The translations under genes and the position numbers were made by a program. A stretch of 31,759 bases of DNA from UBA6183 sp964545895 (GTDB taxonomy: Bacteria; Bacteroidota; Bacteroidia; UKL13-3), in assembly GCA_964545895.1 (NCBI GenBank), contig CAZJHS010000029.1, positions 1 to 31,759 on the forward strand, read 5' to 3'. The notes beneath the pieces are model-generated. The model had not been told where the DNA came from. It did not search any database and saw nothing but the letters and a program-made list of their open reading frames with translations. Below are positions 1 through 8,632 of this stretch, in pieces (position 1 is the stretch's first letter; every line of letters begins with the position of its first letter).

Positions 1-2
1 TC

Positions 3-335
3 ATATCAATACTAAGTAGACTTTATGACCTTCGACTAACACGTCACATTATTTGGGTACGAAAAATGGCTTTAAAACATAAAAGTTTAAAGTTTAAAGA
101 CCTGTTTATTGAACAAGACAAAAACACACTACATATTTTTGCTAATGCAATGCAAAACAGAATTACATTTATAACAGAAAATGATTTCTCTGACATTTCA
201 ACCTTAGAAATAAAATTTAACTTATTACGAAAATATTGTAGATCACTGGGTAATTTATCATGGGAGACCCACAAGATACAAATACTTTCTACTTTGTTTG
301 CCTTGACAACATATGGATTAACAAAATTATTTTAA
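3..335 (+). CDS. 3' end of an unrecognised gene, truncated by the window edge
   Basis: The frame of the ATG at 66 stays open upstream to base 3 without a stop. The 89-codon ORF is therefore more likely the tail of a longer gene than a complete small gene. The extra upstream codons read as ordinary protein, including RLYDLRLTRHIIWVRK before Met-66. The visible part is basic and mixed, ending in a hydrophobic stretch (STLFALTTYGLTKLF). I recognise no domain and assign no function. The stop (333-335) is followed by a structured non-coding stretch. An opposite-strand ORF at 44-274 covers the same bases and looks like a shadow. Confidence 0.45.
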   Translation: MSILSRLYDLRLTRHIIWVRKMALKHKSLKFKDLFIEQDKNTLHIFANAMQNRITFITENDFSDISTLEIKFNLLRKYCRSLGNLSWETHKIQILSTLFALTTYGLTKLF

Positions 336-500
336 ATAACTGTAAACAACATCCCTAGCCAGCAATTGGCGTTATTGTCGGTTCACCCCTTACTGCGAGA
401 GGTGTTACCTTCTCGCAAGGTTATTTCGCGCTTTCAGCGCTTGTTATGAAGTAGTGTAAAGTTTCCATATCAAATAATAACAGAAAAGTACATCACAAAT
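336..500. other. Non-coding stretch with hairpins
   Basis: No convincing gene lies between the stop at 335 and the terminator at 501. The stretch is visibly more GC-rich than its flanks around 355-445 and holds two stem-loops. At 394-417, TGCGAGA pairs with TCTCGCA (394-400 with 411-417), continued inside by GGT/ACC and outside by CCT/AGG. At 428-440, GCGCT and AGCGC flank a TTC loop. A short GCCA/TGGC dyad lies near 357-370. It could be a mobile-element remnant, a recombination site or a structured RNA; none of these is shown. Confidence 0.4.
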
Positions 501-530
501 AAAAGCCCCGAGGTTTCACTCGGGGCTTTT
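501..530. terminator. Bidirectional rho-independent terminator
   Basis: AAAAGCCCCGAG (501-512) pairs perfectly with CTCGGGGCTTTT (519-530) around a 6-base loop. This gives a GC-rich stem with A/T tracts on both sides. It lies about 20 bases past the stop of the leftward tryptophanase gene and should end that transcript. By symmetry it can also stop rightward transcription from the left-edge gene. Confidence 0.9.
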
Positions 531-549
531 ATACACTACTTACTATACA

Positions 550-1917
550 CTACAAATAATCAAAATTTGCTGTAAAATGTCGTAACTGTGGTGGCTGCCA
601 AGTAATGCGCATGCCGCCTAGTTTATTTTTTTGTTCGTTAATTTCTGTCAGTGCTTCAATTACATAATCAATATGGCTTTGGGTATAAACCCTGCGTGGT
701 ATGGCTAAGCGTACCAAATCCATCGCAGCTTCTTTTTCTGTTCCATCGGGCTGTAAGCCAAACATTACAGTACCAATTTCGCAAGCACGTATACCTGCGT
801 GTAAATACATTTCTACAGCCAAACTTTGTCCGGGGTAATGCAATGGTGTAATATGTGGTAACATAGCACGTGCATCAATATAAATGGCATGTCCGCCTGC
901 GGGGCGCACAATTGGTATGCCTGCCTCCAATAAATGGTTACCCAAATACTGTGTACTGGTTATGCGGTAATGCAAATAATCTTCTTGTACTACTTCTTCT
1001 AAACCAACTGCCATGGCTTCTAAATCGCGGCCAGCTAAACCACCGTATGTAGGAAAACCTTCGGTTAAAATTAGTACGTTACGGGCTTGTTGTGCCCACT
1101 CGTCATTATTCATGGCAAGCCAACCCCCAATGTTTACTAAAGCATCTTTTTTAGCACTCATGGTGCATCCATCGGCATACGAAAAAATTTCTTGCACAAT
1201 TTGTTCTACCGAAACATGGGCATATCCTTCTTCGCGCGTTTTAATAAAGTATGCGTTTTCGGCAAAGCGGCACGCATCAATAAATAAGGGTAAATTGTAC
1301 TTAGTACAAATGGCTTTTGTTGCTTTAATATTAGCCATAGAAACAGGCTGTCCGCCACCTGAATTATTGGTAATGGTAAGCATAACCACCGGAATATTTT
1401 CTACGCCCTTTTCTTGAATAAACTGCTCCAGTTTTACTAAATCTATATTGCCTTTAAACGGATGTTCTACAGCTGGATTTTTTCCTTCTTCAATTACCAA
1501 ATCAACCCCAACAGCTCCTGTAAACTCAATGTTTGCACGTGTAGTATCAAAATGGGTATTGTTAGGAATAAATTTGCCTTTACCACCAATAATTGAAAAC
1601 AATATTTTTTCAGCAGCACGACCCTGGTGGGTAGGTATAATGTGATTAAACGGCATTAAATGATGTACCGCATTTTTAAAACGGTAATACGAAGGACTAC
1701 CCGCATAAGATTCATCGCCTTGCATAATAGCAGCCCATTGTTTGGCACTCATGCTGCTGGTTCCCGAGTCGGTAAGTAAATCAATAATTACATGTTCCGA
1801 ATCGAGCTTAAACAAGTTGTAATTAGCTTGTTTTAAGTATTCTTCGCGTTGGGCGCGCGTAGTCATGTTAATCGGCTCTACCGATTTAATTTTAAATGGT
1901 TCAATAATCGTTCTCAT
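550..1917 (-). CDS. tnaA: Tryptophanase (tryptophan indole-lyase)
   Basis: PLP-dependent beta-eliminating lyase that splits L-tryptophan to indole, pyruvate and ammonia in the cytoplasm. The chain is full length and collinear with the tryptophanase / tyrosine phenol-lyase family: THQGRAAE near the N-terminus, SYADGCTMSAKKD carrying the PLP lysine (Lys257 in the numbering used here), then YGGLAGRD and AIPRRVYT. Two positions separate the relatives. Where tyrosine phenol-lyase has its substrate-binding Arg this protein has Ile (RACEIG). Near the C-terminus it has His (LRHFTA) instead of Phe. Both favour tryptophanase. I start at the ATG at 1917 (MRTIIEPFKIKSVEP, 455 aa), which fits the family. 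The upstream ATG at 1962 would add 15 unlikely residues. No tryptophan permease or tnaC-like leader is seen. Confidence 0.93.
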   Translation of the reverse strand: MRTIIEPFKIKSVEPINMTTRAQREEYLKQANYNLFKLDSEHVIIDLLTDSGTSSMSAKQWAAIMQGDESYAGSPSYYRFKNAVHHLMPFNHIIPTHQGRAAEKILFSIIGGKGKFIPNNTHFDTTRANIEFTGAVGVDLVIEEGKNPAVEHPFKGNIDLVKLEQFIQEKGVENIPVVMLTITNNSGGGQPVSMANIKATKAICTKYNLPLFIDACRFAENAYFIKTREEGYAHVSVEQIVQEIFSYADGCTMSAKKDALVNIGGWLAMNNDEWAQQARNVLILTEGFPTYGGLAGRDLEAMAVGLEEVVQEDYLHYRITSTQYLGNHLLEAGIPIVRPAGGHAIYIDARAMLPHITPLHYPGQSLAVEMYLHAGIRACEIGTVMFGLQPDGTEKEAAMDLVRLAIPRRVYTQSHIDYVIEALTEINEQKNKLGGMRITWQPPQLRHFTANFDYL

Positions 1918-2054
1918 AATTGTGTTTTGGGACCTGCAACAACGTAAAATAGATTGCCCCAAAAAATGACTACACGCATAACCAAAGCATGATTTTAGTT
2001 ATTTGCGCATAATTGGTTTATTATCCATAAACTCGCATATCAAAACATATTTTT

Positions 2055-3755
2055 ATGATTACCATTACACAACGCAGATTTTTGCCTAATAAACTTAAAG
2101 TTACCTCGTGGGAGGTATTGGCACCTTATTTTACGCAACTTACCGAGCGTAGTATAAATAGCAAAACCGATTTAGAAGAATGGCTAAAAGACCGTAGCGA
2201 ATTGGAAGCTTTTGTAAGCGAAGATTTAGCTTGGCGCTATGTAAAAATGACTTGCAACACCGAAGACAAATCGTTGGAAGAAGCCTACTTGTTTTTTGTG
2301 AATGAAATTGAACCACAAATTTCGCCATTAAGCGATCAGTTAAACCGCAAACTAATTGCTAGTGCATATATTGATGAGTTAGATACTGATAAGTACTTTA
2401 TTTACTTACGTGGGATAAAAAAAGAGATTGAAATTTTTAGAGAAGCCAACGTGCCTTTAATGGCCGAAATTGCTACCGAGAGTCAGAAATATGGAAGCAT
2501 TGTTGGCAGTATGACGGTGGAGTTAGATGGTAAAGAACTTACCTTACAACAAGCTTCAAATTATTTAAAAAATCCTGATAGAGCAAAGCGCGAAGAAGCC
2601 TTTAAAAAGATTAACGAAAAACGCCAAGCACATGCGCAAGAGTTAGACGAGTTGTTTAACAAACTAGTTTCGTTACGCAACCAAGTGGCCATTAATGCTG
2701 GCTTTGCTAATTTTAGAGATTACATGTTTGCTGCTATGGGCAGGTTTGATTACACACCTGAAGATTGCTTTGCTTTTCATACCGCAATACAACAAGAGGT
2801 GGTGCCTTTGGTAAAAGAGTTTAACCAAAAGCGTGAACAAGAGCTAGGCTTTAAACTTCGCCCATGGGATTTAGATGTTGATACTAAAAACCGCGAAGCT
2901 TTAGAACCTTTTACAAGCGGTGCTGATTTGTTAGATAAAACAGTAAAATGTTTCCGCAAGGTAGATGATTATTTTGCTTGGTGTATTGAAACCATGGATA
3001 ACATGGCACGCTTGGATTTAGAAAGCAGAAAAGGTAAAGCACCGGGTGGTTACAACTACCCAATGGCAGAAACCAGTGTGCCTTTTATTTTTATGAATGC
3101 AGCCTCATCAACCCGTGATGTAGAAACTATGGTGCACGAAGGTGGCCATGCAGTACACTCTTTTTTAAGCAAGGATTTAGAATTATCGGCCTTTAAAAAT
3201 TGCCCAAGCGAGGTTGCTGAATTAGCCAGCATGAGTATGGAGCTAATTAGCTATGATGGCCAAGATGAATTTTACCGCACACCAGAAGAGTTTAACCGTG
3301 CTAAAGAAGAACACCTAGAGGGCATTATTAAAATATTACCTTGGATTGCTACAGTAGATAAATTTCAACATTGGATTTACAGCCACCCTAACCACACTGC
3401 CGAGGAGCGCAAAGCCTATTGGATTGAACTGAGCAAGGAATTTGGAACTGGTATGGTTGATTGGAGTGGCTATGAAAACATACAAGCATACACTTGGCAA
3501 AAGCAATTGCACTTGTACGAAGTACCTTTTTATTACATTGAATATGGTATGGCACAACTTGGCGCTTTAGGCGTTTGGCGTAATTTTTTAACTGATAAAA
3601 CTAAAGCTGTAGCACAATATAAAGCCGCACTTAGTTTAGGTTACACCAAACCTATTGGCGAAATTTATAAAACAGCAGGAGTAGAGTTTAACTTTAGTGC
3701 AAGCTATATTAAATCGTTGATGGAATTTGTGAAAAGCGAATTGCACAAATTGTAA
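2055..3755 (+). CDS. pepF: M3 family oligoendopeptidase (PepF-like)
   Basis: Cytoplasmic zinc metallopeptidase of family M3, which trims short peptides in protein turnover. The zinc site is intact: MVHEGGHAVHSF gives His361, Glu362 and His365 (HExxH), and AELAS 28 residues after the first His supplies the likely third ligand, Glu389. The 566-residue length and the helical N-terminal half with a conserved SLRNQVA segment match PepF-type M3 enzymes. There is no signal peptide. The gene is divergent from tnaA with a 137-base spacer and is followed by a strong hairpin, so it is probably monocistronic. The exact substrate range cannot be read from sequence. Confidence 0.93.
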   Translation: MITITQRRFLPNKLKVTSWEVLAPYFTQLTERSINSKTDLEEWLKDRSELEAFVSEDLAWRYVKMTCNTEDKSLEEAYLFFVNEIEPQISPLSDQLNRKLIASAYIDELDTDKYFIYLRGIKKEIEIFREANVPLMAEIATESQKYGSIVGSMTVELDGKELTLQQASNYLKNPDRAKREEAFKKINEKRQAHAQELDELFNKLVSLRNQVAINAGFANFRDYMFAAMGRFDYTPEDCFAFHTAIQQEVVPLVKEFNQKREQELGFKLRPWDLDVDTKNREALEPFTSGADLLDKTVKCFRKVDDYFAWCIETMDNMARLDLESRKGKAPGGYNYPMAETSVPFIFMNAASSTRDVETMVHEGGHAVHSFLSKDLELSAFKNCPSEVAELASMSMELISYDGQDEFYRTPEEFNRAKEEHLEGIIKILPWIATVDKFQHWIYSHPNHTAEERKAYWIELSKEFGTGMVDWSGYENIQAYTWQKQLHLYEVPFYYIEYGMAQLGALGVWRNFLTDKTKAVAQYKAALSLGYTKPIGEIYKTAGVEFNFSASYIKSLMEFVKSELHKL

Positions 3756-3767
3756 TCCATTATACTT

Positions 3768-3806
3768 AAATCGGCATTAGCAATACACACTTGTTAATGC
3801 CGATTT
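3768..3806 (+). terminator. Stem-loop terminator after pepF
   Basis: AAATCGGCATTA (3768-3779) and TAATGCCGATTT (3795-3806) form a perfect 12-bp stem with a 15-base loop, 13 bases past the pepF stop. The stem ends in TTT but no long T-tract follows, so termination may be partial. The downstream gene starts 44 bases later. Confidence 0.65.
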
Positions 3807-3849
3807 GATTTACGCTATACAACTAATATTAATTACGAATAACATACAT

Positions 3850-4458
3850 ATGAAAATACTTTGTGTAGGTAGAAATTACAGCGAACACGCGAAGGAATTA
3901 GGCAATGCTGTTCCCGAAAATCCAGTAATTTTTAGCAAACCAGATACTGCCTTAATTAAAAACAACGAACCATTTTACCATCCTGATTTTAGCCAAGACA
4001 TACACCATGAGGTGGAGTTGGTAATTAAGATTAGTAAAATGGGTAAAAAAATACAGCCAAAATTTGCCCGTAATTATTTTACCGAAATTGGTTTAGGCAT
4101 TGATTTTACCGCACGCGATGTGCAATCAAAACTAAAAGAAAAGGGCTTACCTTGGGAGTTAGCCAAAGCTTTTGATGGTTCGGCACCTATTGGCGAGTTT
4201 ATAAATATTGAAGGTAAAGATTTATCGAACATAAACTTTAGCTTAACCAAAAATGGAGAAATGGTGCAACAAGGCAACACAGCCCAAATGATATTTCCGT
4301 TTGAGGAAATTGTAAGTTTTGTATCGCAGTATTTTACCTTAAAAGTTGGCGATTTAATTTATACCGGAACACCTGCAGGTGTTAGCAAAATTAACATTGG
4401 TGATAAACTAGAAGGGTTTATAGAAAACCAATTAATGCTAACTTGTGAAGTGAAATAA
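3850..4458 (+). CDS. Fumarylacetoacetate hydrolase family protein (FAHD1/acylpyruvase-like)
   Basis: A 202-residue single-domain FAH-fold protein of the short class (FAHD1 / YcgM), which hydrolyses acylpyruvates or decarboxylates oxaloacetate using Mg2+ or Mn2+. It opens with the typical ILCVGRNYSEHAKELG and FSKPDTAL. The metal site reads HHEVELVI (Glu54, Glu56) and GIDFTARD (Asp85). TGTPAGV near the C-terminus is also typical. I use the ATG at 3850 because the protein from there starts directly with the family motif. The earlier in-frame ATG at 3805 falls inside the preceding terminator. The stop is only 4 bases from the convergent kinase gene. The substrate is not determinable from sequence. 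Confidence 0.88.
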   Translation: MKILCVGRNYSEHAKELGNAVPENPVIFSKPDTALIKNNEPFYHPDFSQDIHHEVELVIKISKMGKKIQPKFARNYFTEIGLGIDFTARDVQSKLKEKGLPWELAKAFDGSAPIGEFINIEGKDLSNINFSLTKNGEMVQQGNTAQMIFPFEEIVSFVSQYFTLKVGDLIYTGTPAGVSKINIGDKLEGFIENQLMLTCEVK

Positions 4459-4462
4459 CAAA

Positions 4463-6625
4463 CTAACTTAATGGCAAGGTTACTACGAAAGTAGTTCCTT
4501 GTCCTTCCTTAGTTAGTACAGCTATTTTACCATGATTACGTTCAACAAACTCTTTGGTAAGTAGCAATCCTATACCTGTACCTTTTTCGCCACTGGTGCC
4601 ATATTGCGGTTGTACAGGTTTATCGGCAAATAATTGTTTGCTAAATTCATCACTCATACCTACTCCATTATCTATCACATAAATAATGCGATTATCATCC
4701 ATTACTTCCTCTGATATGATTACTTCGTCACCTGAGTTAGAAAACTTTAATGCATTTGAAATTAAATTTCGCATAATAATATCTACGTGTGCCGAATCTG
4801 CAAATACTTTACTGTCTTTGTCTAAGTAAGAGGTAAGTCTTACCTTTTTTTCGGAAGCAATTTGTTTATACAATTCAAAATTTGCTTGCACCACACTAGC
4901 AATATTAACCTGAGATAGTCTTACATCTGTGCGTCCAGAAATATTTCCTTTCGACCAATGCAATAGATTATCTAACATTAGGTTTACCGATTTTAATTGT
5001 TGGCTAAATTTACCATGCAATTGCGAAAACTCTTCATTACTTACTAAGCCTAAATCCATCAACTCAATAATGCTAATAAGTGATGATATTGGGCCACGTA
5101 TATCATGAGATAAAACAGAAAACGTTTTATCTTTTAATCCATTCAACTCTTCTAATCGTTTGGCTTGTGCTTCTAAAATATCCTTTTGGTTACGAATAAC
5201 TAACCTATCCTTACTAATGCTTTTATTAGCCTTATACTGCATCACCAAAAAGAAAACCATAGCTAGTATTAACAATACTAGAGCTACTACTACCAGTATC
5301 TGAAAATTCTCTCGTTGCTCTTGTAAGGCTTTATCTTTTTCTAGTAAAGTAATTTCGTTTTGCTTAAGTGCAAGTTCGTTTTTAAACTCGTTTTGATAAA
5401 GCTCTTTGGATAATTCCGTTCTGTTTACCGAATCTTTTAACGAGGCATAAATATTTAAATACTTATTGGCGTTTTTATAATCCTTAAAATGGGTATACAC
5501 TTGGGCTAATAACTTGGCCGATTCCACTCCTCTTGATTTACTTCCTATTTCATTGCTTATTCTAGATGCGTCTTCTAAATACTTTAACGCTACCGTATAT
5601 TGCTTACGATGTAAAGCAATATCACCCAATCCAATTTCAGCTAAGGCTATACCTTCTAAATCGTTGTATTTGGTGGCAAAAAACAACGACTTGGTATGAT
5701 AATAATAAGCACTATCTAATTGATGTTGTTTGGCAAACACATTACCAATATTATAGTAACAAAGTGCTACCGATGATTCGAATCCGTGTTTAAAGGCTAA
5801 CGAAAGTGCATTGCGATAATAAAACATTGCCTTCGATTCATTATTCAAGTCGTTTTCTAAACCACCTACGTTAATATTTGCATCAACTACACCTAACCAA
5901 TTTTGTAAATTCTCGCACATTTTAAGGCCCTTTTGGGCATACTTCATGGCATCAGTATAATTACCAACAGTTGATAATATTCCACCTAAATTAATATAAC
6001 TGTCTGCTAGGCCAATACTATCTTGTATCCGCTCTCTAATAACCATAGATTTTATGTAATTATCTAACGCGGGTTTATAATCTCCTACACACAAATAAGC
6101 ATTACCAAGGTTATTATAACTTGCGGCAATTAGGCGTTCATCATTTAACTTTAACCTAATAGTAAGCGCCAATTTGTGGTATTTTATTACCTCTTCAAAT
6201 CTTCCAAAAGCTTCGTAAATAAGTGCTAAATTATTTAAGCACGAGGCTTCGCCTTTAAAATCACGTAGCTCTACATAAATAGCCAAGGCCTTTTTACAAT
6301 ATAATTCGGCTTGCGCATTATCTGCTTTAATTGATGATGCAATAGCTAAACACTTGTATGCTTCAGCTATCCCAAACTTATCTTGTAAAGATTGGGCCAG
6401 AACTAAGGCCTTCTCAGCATAAAACGTAGTTGAATCGATGTAGGATATATGATACTGAGCTGCAAGTGCTACATATATACGCACTTTGGTCTGATTATTA
6501 GACTGGTGTTTACTCAACTCAAGATGCAAGCTGTCTATCACTCCACCATACGCACTCGCATTAAGTGCAAAAAGCAGCACTATGGTTAATATTCTTTTAA
6601 TGACAAGAAAACTTCGTTGAGGCAT
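4463..6625 (-). CDS. TPR-containing membrane sensor histidine kinase (orphan)
   Basis: Two-component sensor with Bacteroidota architecture. A signal peptide (about 1-25) leads to a periplasmic array of roughly seven tetratricopeptide repeats (about 45-400), a coiled coil (about 405-440) and one membrane helix (about 441-464). A second helix connects to the DHp domain with phospho-acceptor His507 in VLSHDIRGPISSL. The ATPase domain has an N-box (MRNLISNALKFSN, from 618), DNGVG (652-656) and GTGIGLLL (682-689). All kinase motifs look intact. No response regulator is adjacent, so its partner is unknown. It probably senses a periplasmic protein or peptide through the TPRs (inference). A TAnnTTTG match at 6631-6638 lies almost on the start codon and may be fortuitous. 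Confidence 0.92.
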   Translation of the reverse strand: MPQRSFLVIKRILTIVLLFALNASAYGGVIDSLHLELSKHQSNNQTKVRIYVALAAQYHISYIDSTTFYAEKALVLAQSLQDKFGIAEAYKCLAIASSIKADNAQAELYCKKALAIYVELRDFKGEASCLNNLALIYEAFGRFEEVIKYHKLALTIRLKLNDERLIAASYNNLGNAYLCVGDYKPALDNYIKSMVIRERIQDSIGLADSYINLGGILSTVGNYTDAMKYAQKGLKMCENLQNWLGVVDANINVGGLENDLNNESKAMFYYRNALSLAFKHGFESSVALCYYNIGNVFAKQHQLDSAYYYHTKSLFFATKYNDLEGIALAEIGLGDIALHRKQYTVALKYLEDASRISNEIGSKSRGVESAKLLAQVYTHFKDYKNANKYLNIYASLKDSVNRTELSKELYQNEFKNELALKQNEITLLEKDKALQEQRENFQILVVVALVLLILAMVFFLVMQYKANKSISKDRLVIRNQKDILEAQAKRLEELNGLKDKTFSVLSHDIRGPISSLISIIELMDLGLVSNEEFSQLHGKFSQQLKSVNLMLDNLLHWSKGNISGRTDVRLSQVNIASVVQANFELYKQIASEKKVRLTSYLDKDSKVFADSAHVDIIMRNLISNALKFSNSGDEVIISEEVMDDNRIIYVIDNGVGMSDEFSKQLFADKPVQPQYGTSGEKGTGIGLLLTKEFVERNHGKIAVLTKEGQGTTFVVTLPLS

Positions 6626-6909
6626 ATGAGCAAATCTATGCGAATTAACACCATAAAACCACCATTTACATGACTTTTTTTATTAAACCTGTGGCTGTTA
6701 TTAGCCTTAAGCACTCACCAGAGATTAAATTCGTTTAATCCATTGCTACTTTAAATGCGCTATTTAAATGTATTTGGTTAATTAACTTACCTAAGTTAGC
6801 CATCCATTTCTTTATTTATACTACGTGTATACCTATAACTCAACCACCTGCGAATTTTAGGCAATTAATAGTTGTATAATTTCTACTTTTGAAACATTAG
6901 GTACAAACA
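6626..6909. promoter_or_regulatory. Divergent promoter region with clustered inverted repeats
   Basis: This spacer separates the leftward kinase from the rightward M23 operon. I found four dyads in about 75 bases: GATTAAA/TTTAATC around TTCG (6723-6740), TTTAAAT/ATTTAAA around GCGCT (6750-6768), the perfect palindrome GTTAATTAAC (6777-6786), and TAACTTA/TAAGTTA around CC (6783-6798). Arms of 7 AT-rich bases arise fairly easily by chance, but their clustering is suggestive of operators. No gene is seen here. Confidence 0.45.
6884..6891 (+). promoter_or_regulatory. Putative -7 promoter element for the M23 operon
   Basis: TACTTTTG matches the Bacteroidota -7 consensus TAnnTTTG exactly, 18 bases before the ATG at 6910, leaving a short leader. 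I see no clear TTTG -33 element at the ideal 19-base spacing; TTTTAG at 6855-6860 is the nearest T-rich match. Confidence 0.5.
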
Positions 6910-8631
6910 ATGAATACTTGTATAAAGGCATTAAGTGCAACAATCCTCCTTTTTATAGCTAGCGTTTGCTTTGCACAACCATACCCCACTGATTATTTTA
7001 GAGCACCAATGGATACGCCACTTTATTTAAGTGCACCTTTTGGCTCGTTAAGAGATAATCATTTTCATAGTGGAATGGATATACGTACTTATGAAAAGGA
7101 AGGTTTACCCATTTATGCAATTGCTGATGGATACGTGGTACGTATAAAAATATCGCCAGTTGGATATGGTAAGGCCGTTTATATTAATCACCCAAACGGA
7201 TACACCAGCGTATATGGCCATTTACAAAAATTTGAAGGTAAGCTGGCTTCGTATATCAAAAACTATCAGTACCAAATTAGGCGTTTTGATTTTGATCATT
7301 TTCCGGAAGTAGAAAAAATATTGGTTAAAAAAGGGGAGATTATTGGCTATAGTGGCAACTCCGGCACAAGCAGCGGCCCACATTTACACTTTGAAATTAG
7401 AGATACAAAATCAGAAGAACCTATTAATCCTTTGCTATTTGGAATTACTGCAGTTGATAGTTTGCCACCGTTTATTAATAGGGTTGTATTTTACGATTTA
7501 TCACCCAACCGCCCCTTGTTGTTATCAAGCGAAACCATATCAACCAAAAATACATTAATTACTGATAGTGGATGGGTGCTTTCAGATACCGTTAAACTAA
7601 ACACAACTCATGTTGGTATTGGCATTGAAACTTACGACTACTTGGTTCATAAAAACAAAGAATACAGTGTATACTGTGCCGATTTATTTGCCGATGGTAA
7701 AAAGCAATTTAGCTACCGAATGGATAGAATTAACTTTGCTGACACCAAATACATCAATGCGCATATTGATTATGAAGTTTATAAAAACTTTGGCTACCGC
7801 ATAAACAAATGCTTTTTGGATGATGGAAACAACATTAACATTTATCCTTACATGCGCAACAAAGGCAACCTAAGCATGGAGGTTGGACAATATAAAGTAG
7901 TGCAGGTTTGTGCCGGTGATATTTATGGTCAAACATTTACTTTATACGTGGTGATGTATTGCAATGCCGCATCTAATTATACCGAAACACCTTGCAACCA
8001 AGTTACTTGGTATCCCAATAAAAACAATCAACTCAATACTTCTTCTATACAGCTAACAGTGCCCAAAGGAGCCTTGTATGATACACTTTACCCTTGTTTA
8101 AATTTCGATTTAGCTAGAGTAAAAAAAGGACTATCGCCTGTGTTTCAAATTCATCAACCTAGTACACCTATACACGTGCCCATTACCATAAGTATTAAAC
8201 CCGATAGCGTTTTATACACCAACAAATTACTGCTTAGTTTATTTAATGAGCAAGGAACCATAAAACCTGCTGGAGGTGATTTTTTAAATGGATGGGTTAC
8301 CCATAAAACAAGCACATTTGGCTCGTACGTAGTAATAGCCGATAGTGTTGCACCACAAGTAAAAATAGTACACTTAAACAAAAGAAACGAGCTAACAGAT
8401 ACCACAAAACTTAACATTAAAGTTGATGATTTAATGAGTGGTATTGATACCTACCAAGGCTACCTAAATGGCCAATGGATATTGCTTGAATACGATCCTA
8501 AAAACGATTTGCTTACTTACTTTTTTGATGAACAAACTTTATTTAACCAAAAACAAGAATTACAATTAATTGTTACTGATAAAAAGGGAAACTCAACCAC
8601 ACTTAAACAAGTTATTACCTTATTAAAATAA
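6910..8631 (+). CDS. Secreted M23 (LytM) family peptidase
   Basis: Exported zinc endopeptidase of the LytM/lysostaphin type, expected to cut peptidoglycan cross-links or act as an envelope division or morphogenesis factor. A signal peptide (about 1-22, ending in FAQ) precedes the M23 domain at about 37-180. Catalytic signatures are complete: HSGMD (His53, Asp57), YGHL (His104) and PHLHFEIRD (His158, His160). About 40 residues containing FDFDHFPEVEK are inserted between the last two motifs. The remaining 390 residues look like beta-rich Ig-like modules with no recognised catalytic motif. The next gene starts 1 base after the stop, which indicates an operon with the peroxiredoxin and DUF3817 genes. 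Confidence 0.9.
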   Translation: MNTCIKALSATILLFIASVCFAQPYPTDYFRAPMDTPLYLSAPFGSLRDNHFHSGMDIRTYEKEGLPIYAIADGYVVRIKISPVGYGKAVYINHPNGYTSVYGHLQKFEGKLASYIKNYQYQIRRFDFDHFPEVEKILVKKGEIIGYSGNSGTSSGPHLHFEIRDTKSEEPINPLLFGITAVDSLPPFINRVVFYDLSPNRPLLLSSETISTKNTLITDSGWVLSDTVKLNTTHVGIGIETYDYLVHKNKEYSVYCADLFADGKKQFSYRMDRINFADTKYINAHIDYEVYKNFGYRINKCFLDDGNNINIYPYMRNKGNLSMEVGQYKVVQVCAGDIYGQTFTLYVVMYCNAASNYTETPCNQVTWYPNKNNQLNTSSIQLTVPKGALYDTLYPCLNFDLARVKKGLSPVFQIHQPSTPIHVPITISIKPDSVLYTNKLLLSLFNEQGTIKPAGGDFLNGWVTHKTSTFGSYVVIADSVAPQVKIVHLNKRNELTDTTKLNIKVDDLMSGIDTYQGYLNGQWILLEYDPKNDLLTYFFDEQTLFNQKQELQLIVTDKKGNSTTLKQVITLLK

Positions 8632-8632
8632 T

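Noticed and set aside
44..274. 76-codon leftward ORF at the left edge
   Set aside because: It overlaps the rightward frame that stays open to the window edge and has no signal or domain of its own.
336..460. Integron attC site after the left-edge ORF
   Set aside because: AATAAC follows the stop and GTTATT or GTTATGA occur downstream, but the inner arms (L boxes) do not pair in any arrangement I tried. I kept only the hairpins.
1013..1417. 134-codon rightward ORF inside tnaA
   Set aside because: It lies entirely antisense to a strongly conserved tryptophanase frame and shows no domain.
550..1917. Tyrosine phenol-lyase
   Set aside because: The substrate-binding Arg is Ile and the C-terminal Phe is His, as in tryptophanases.
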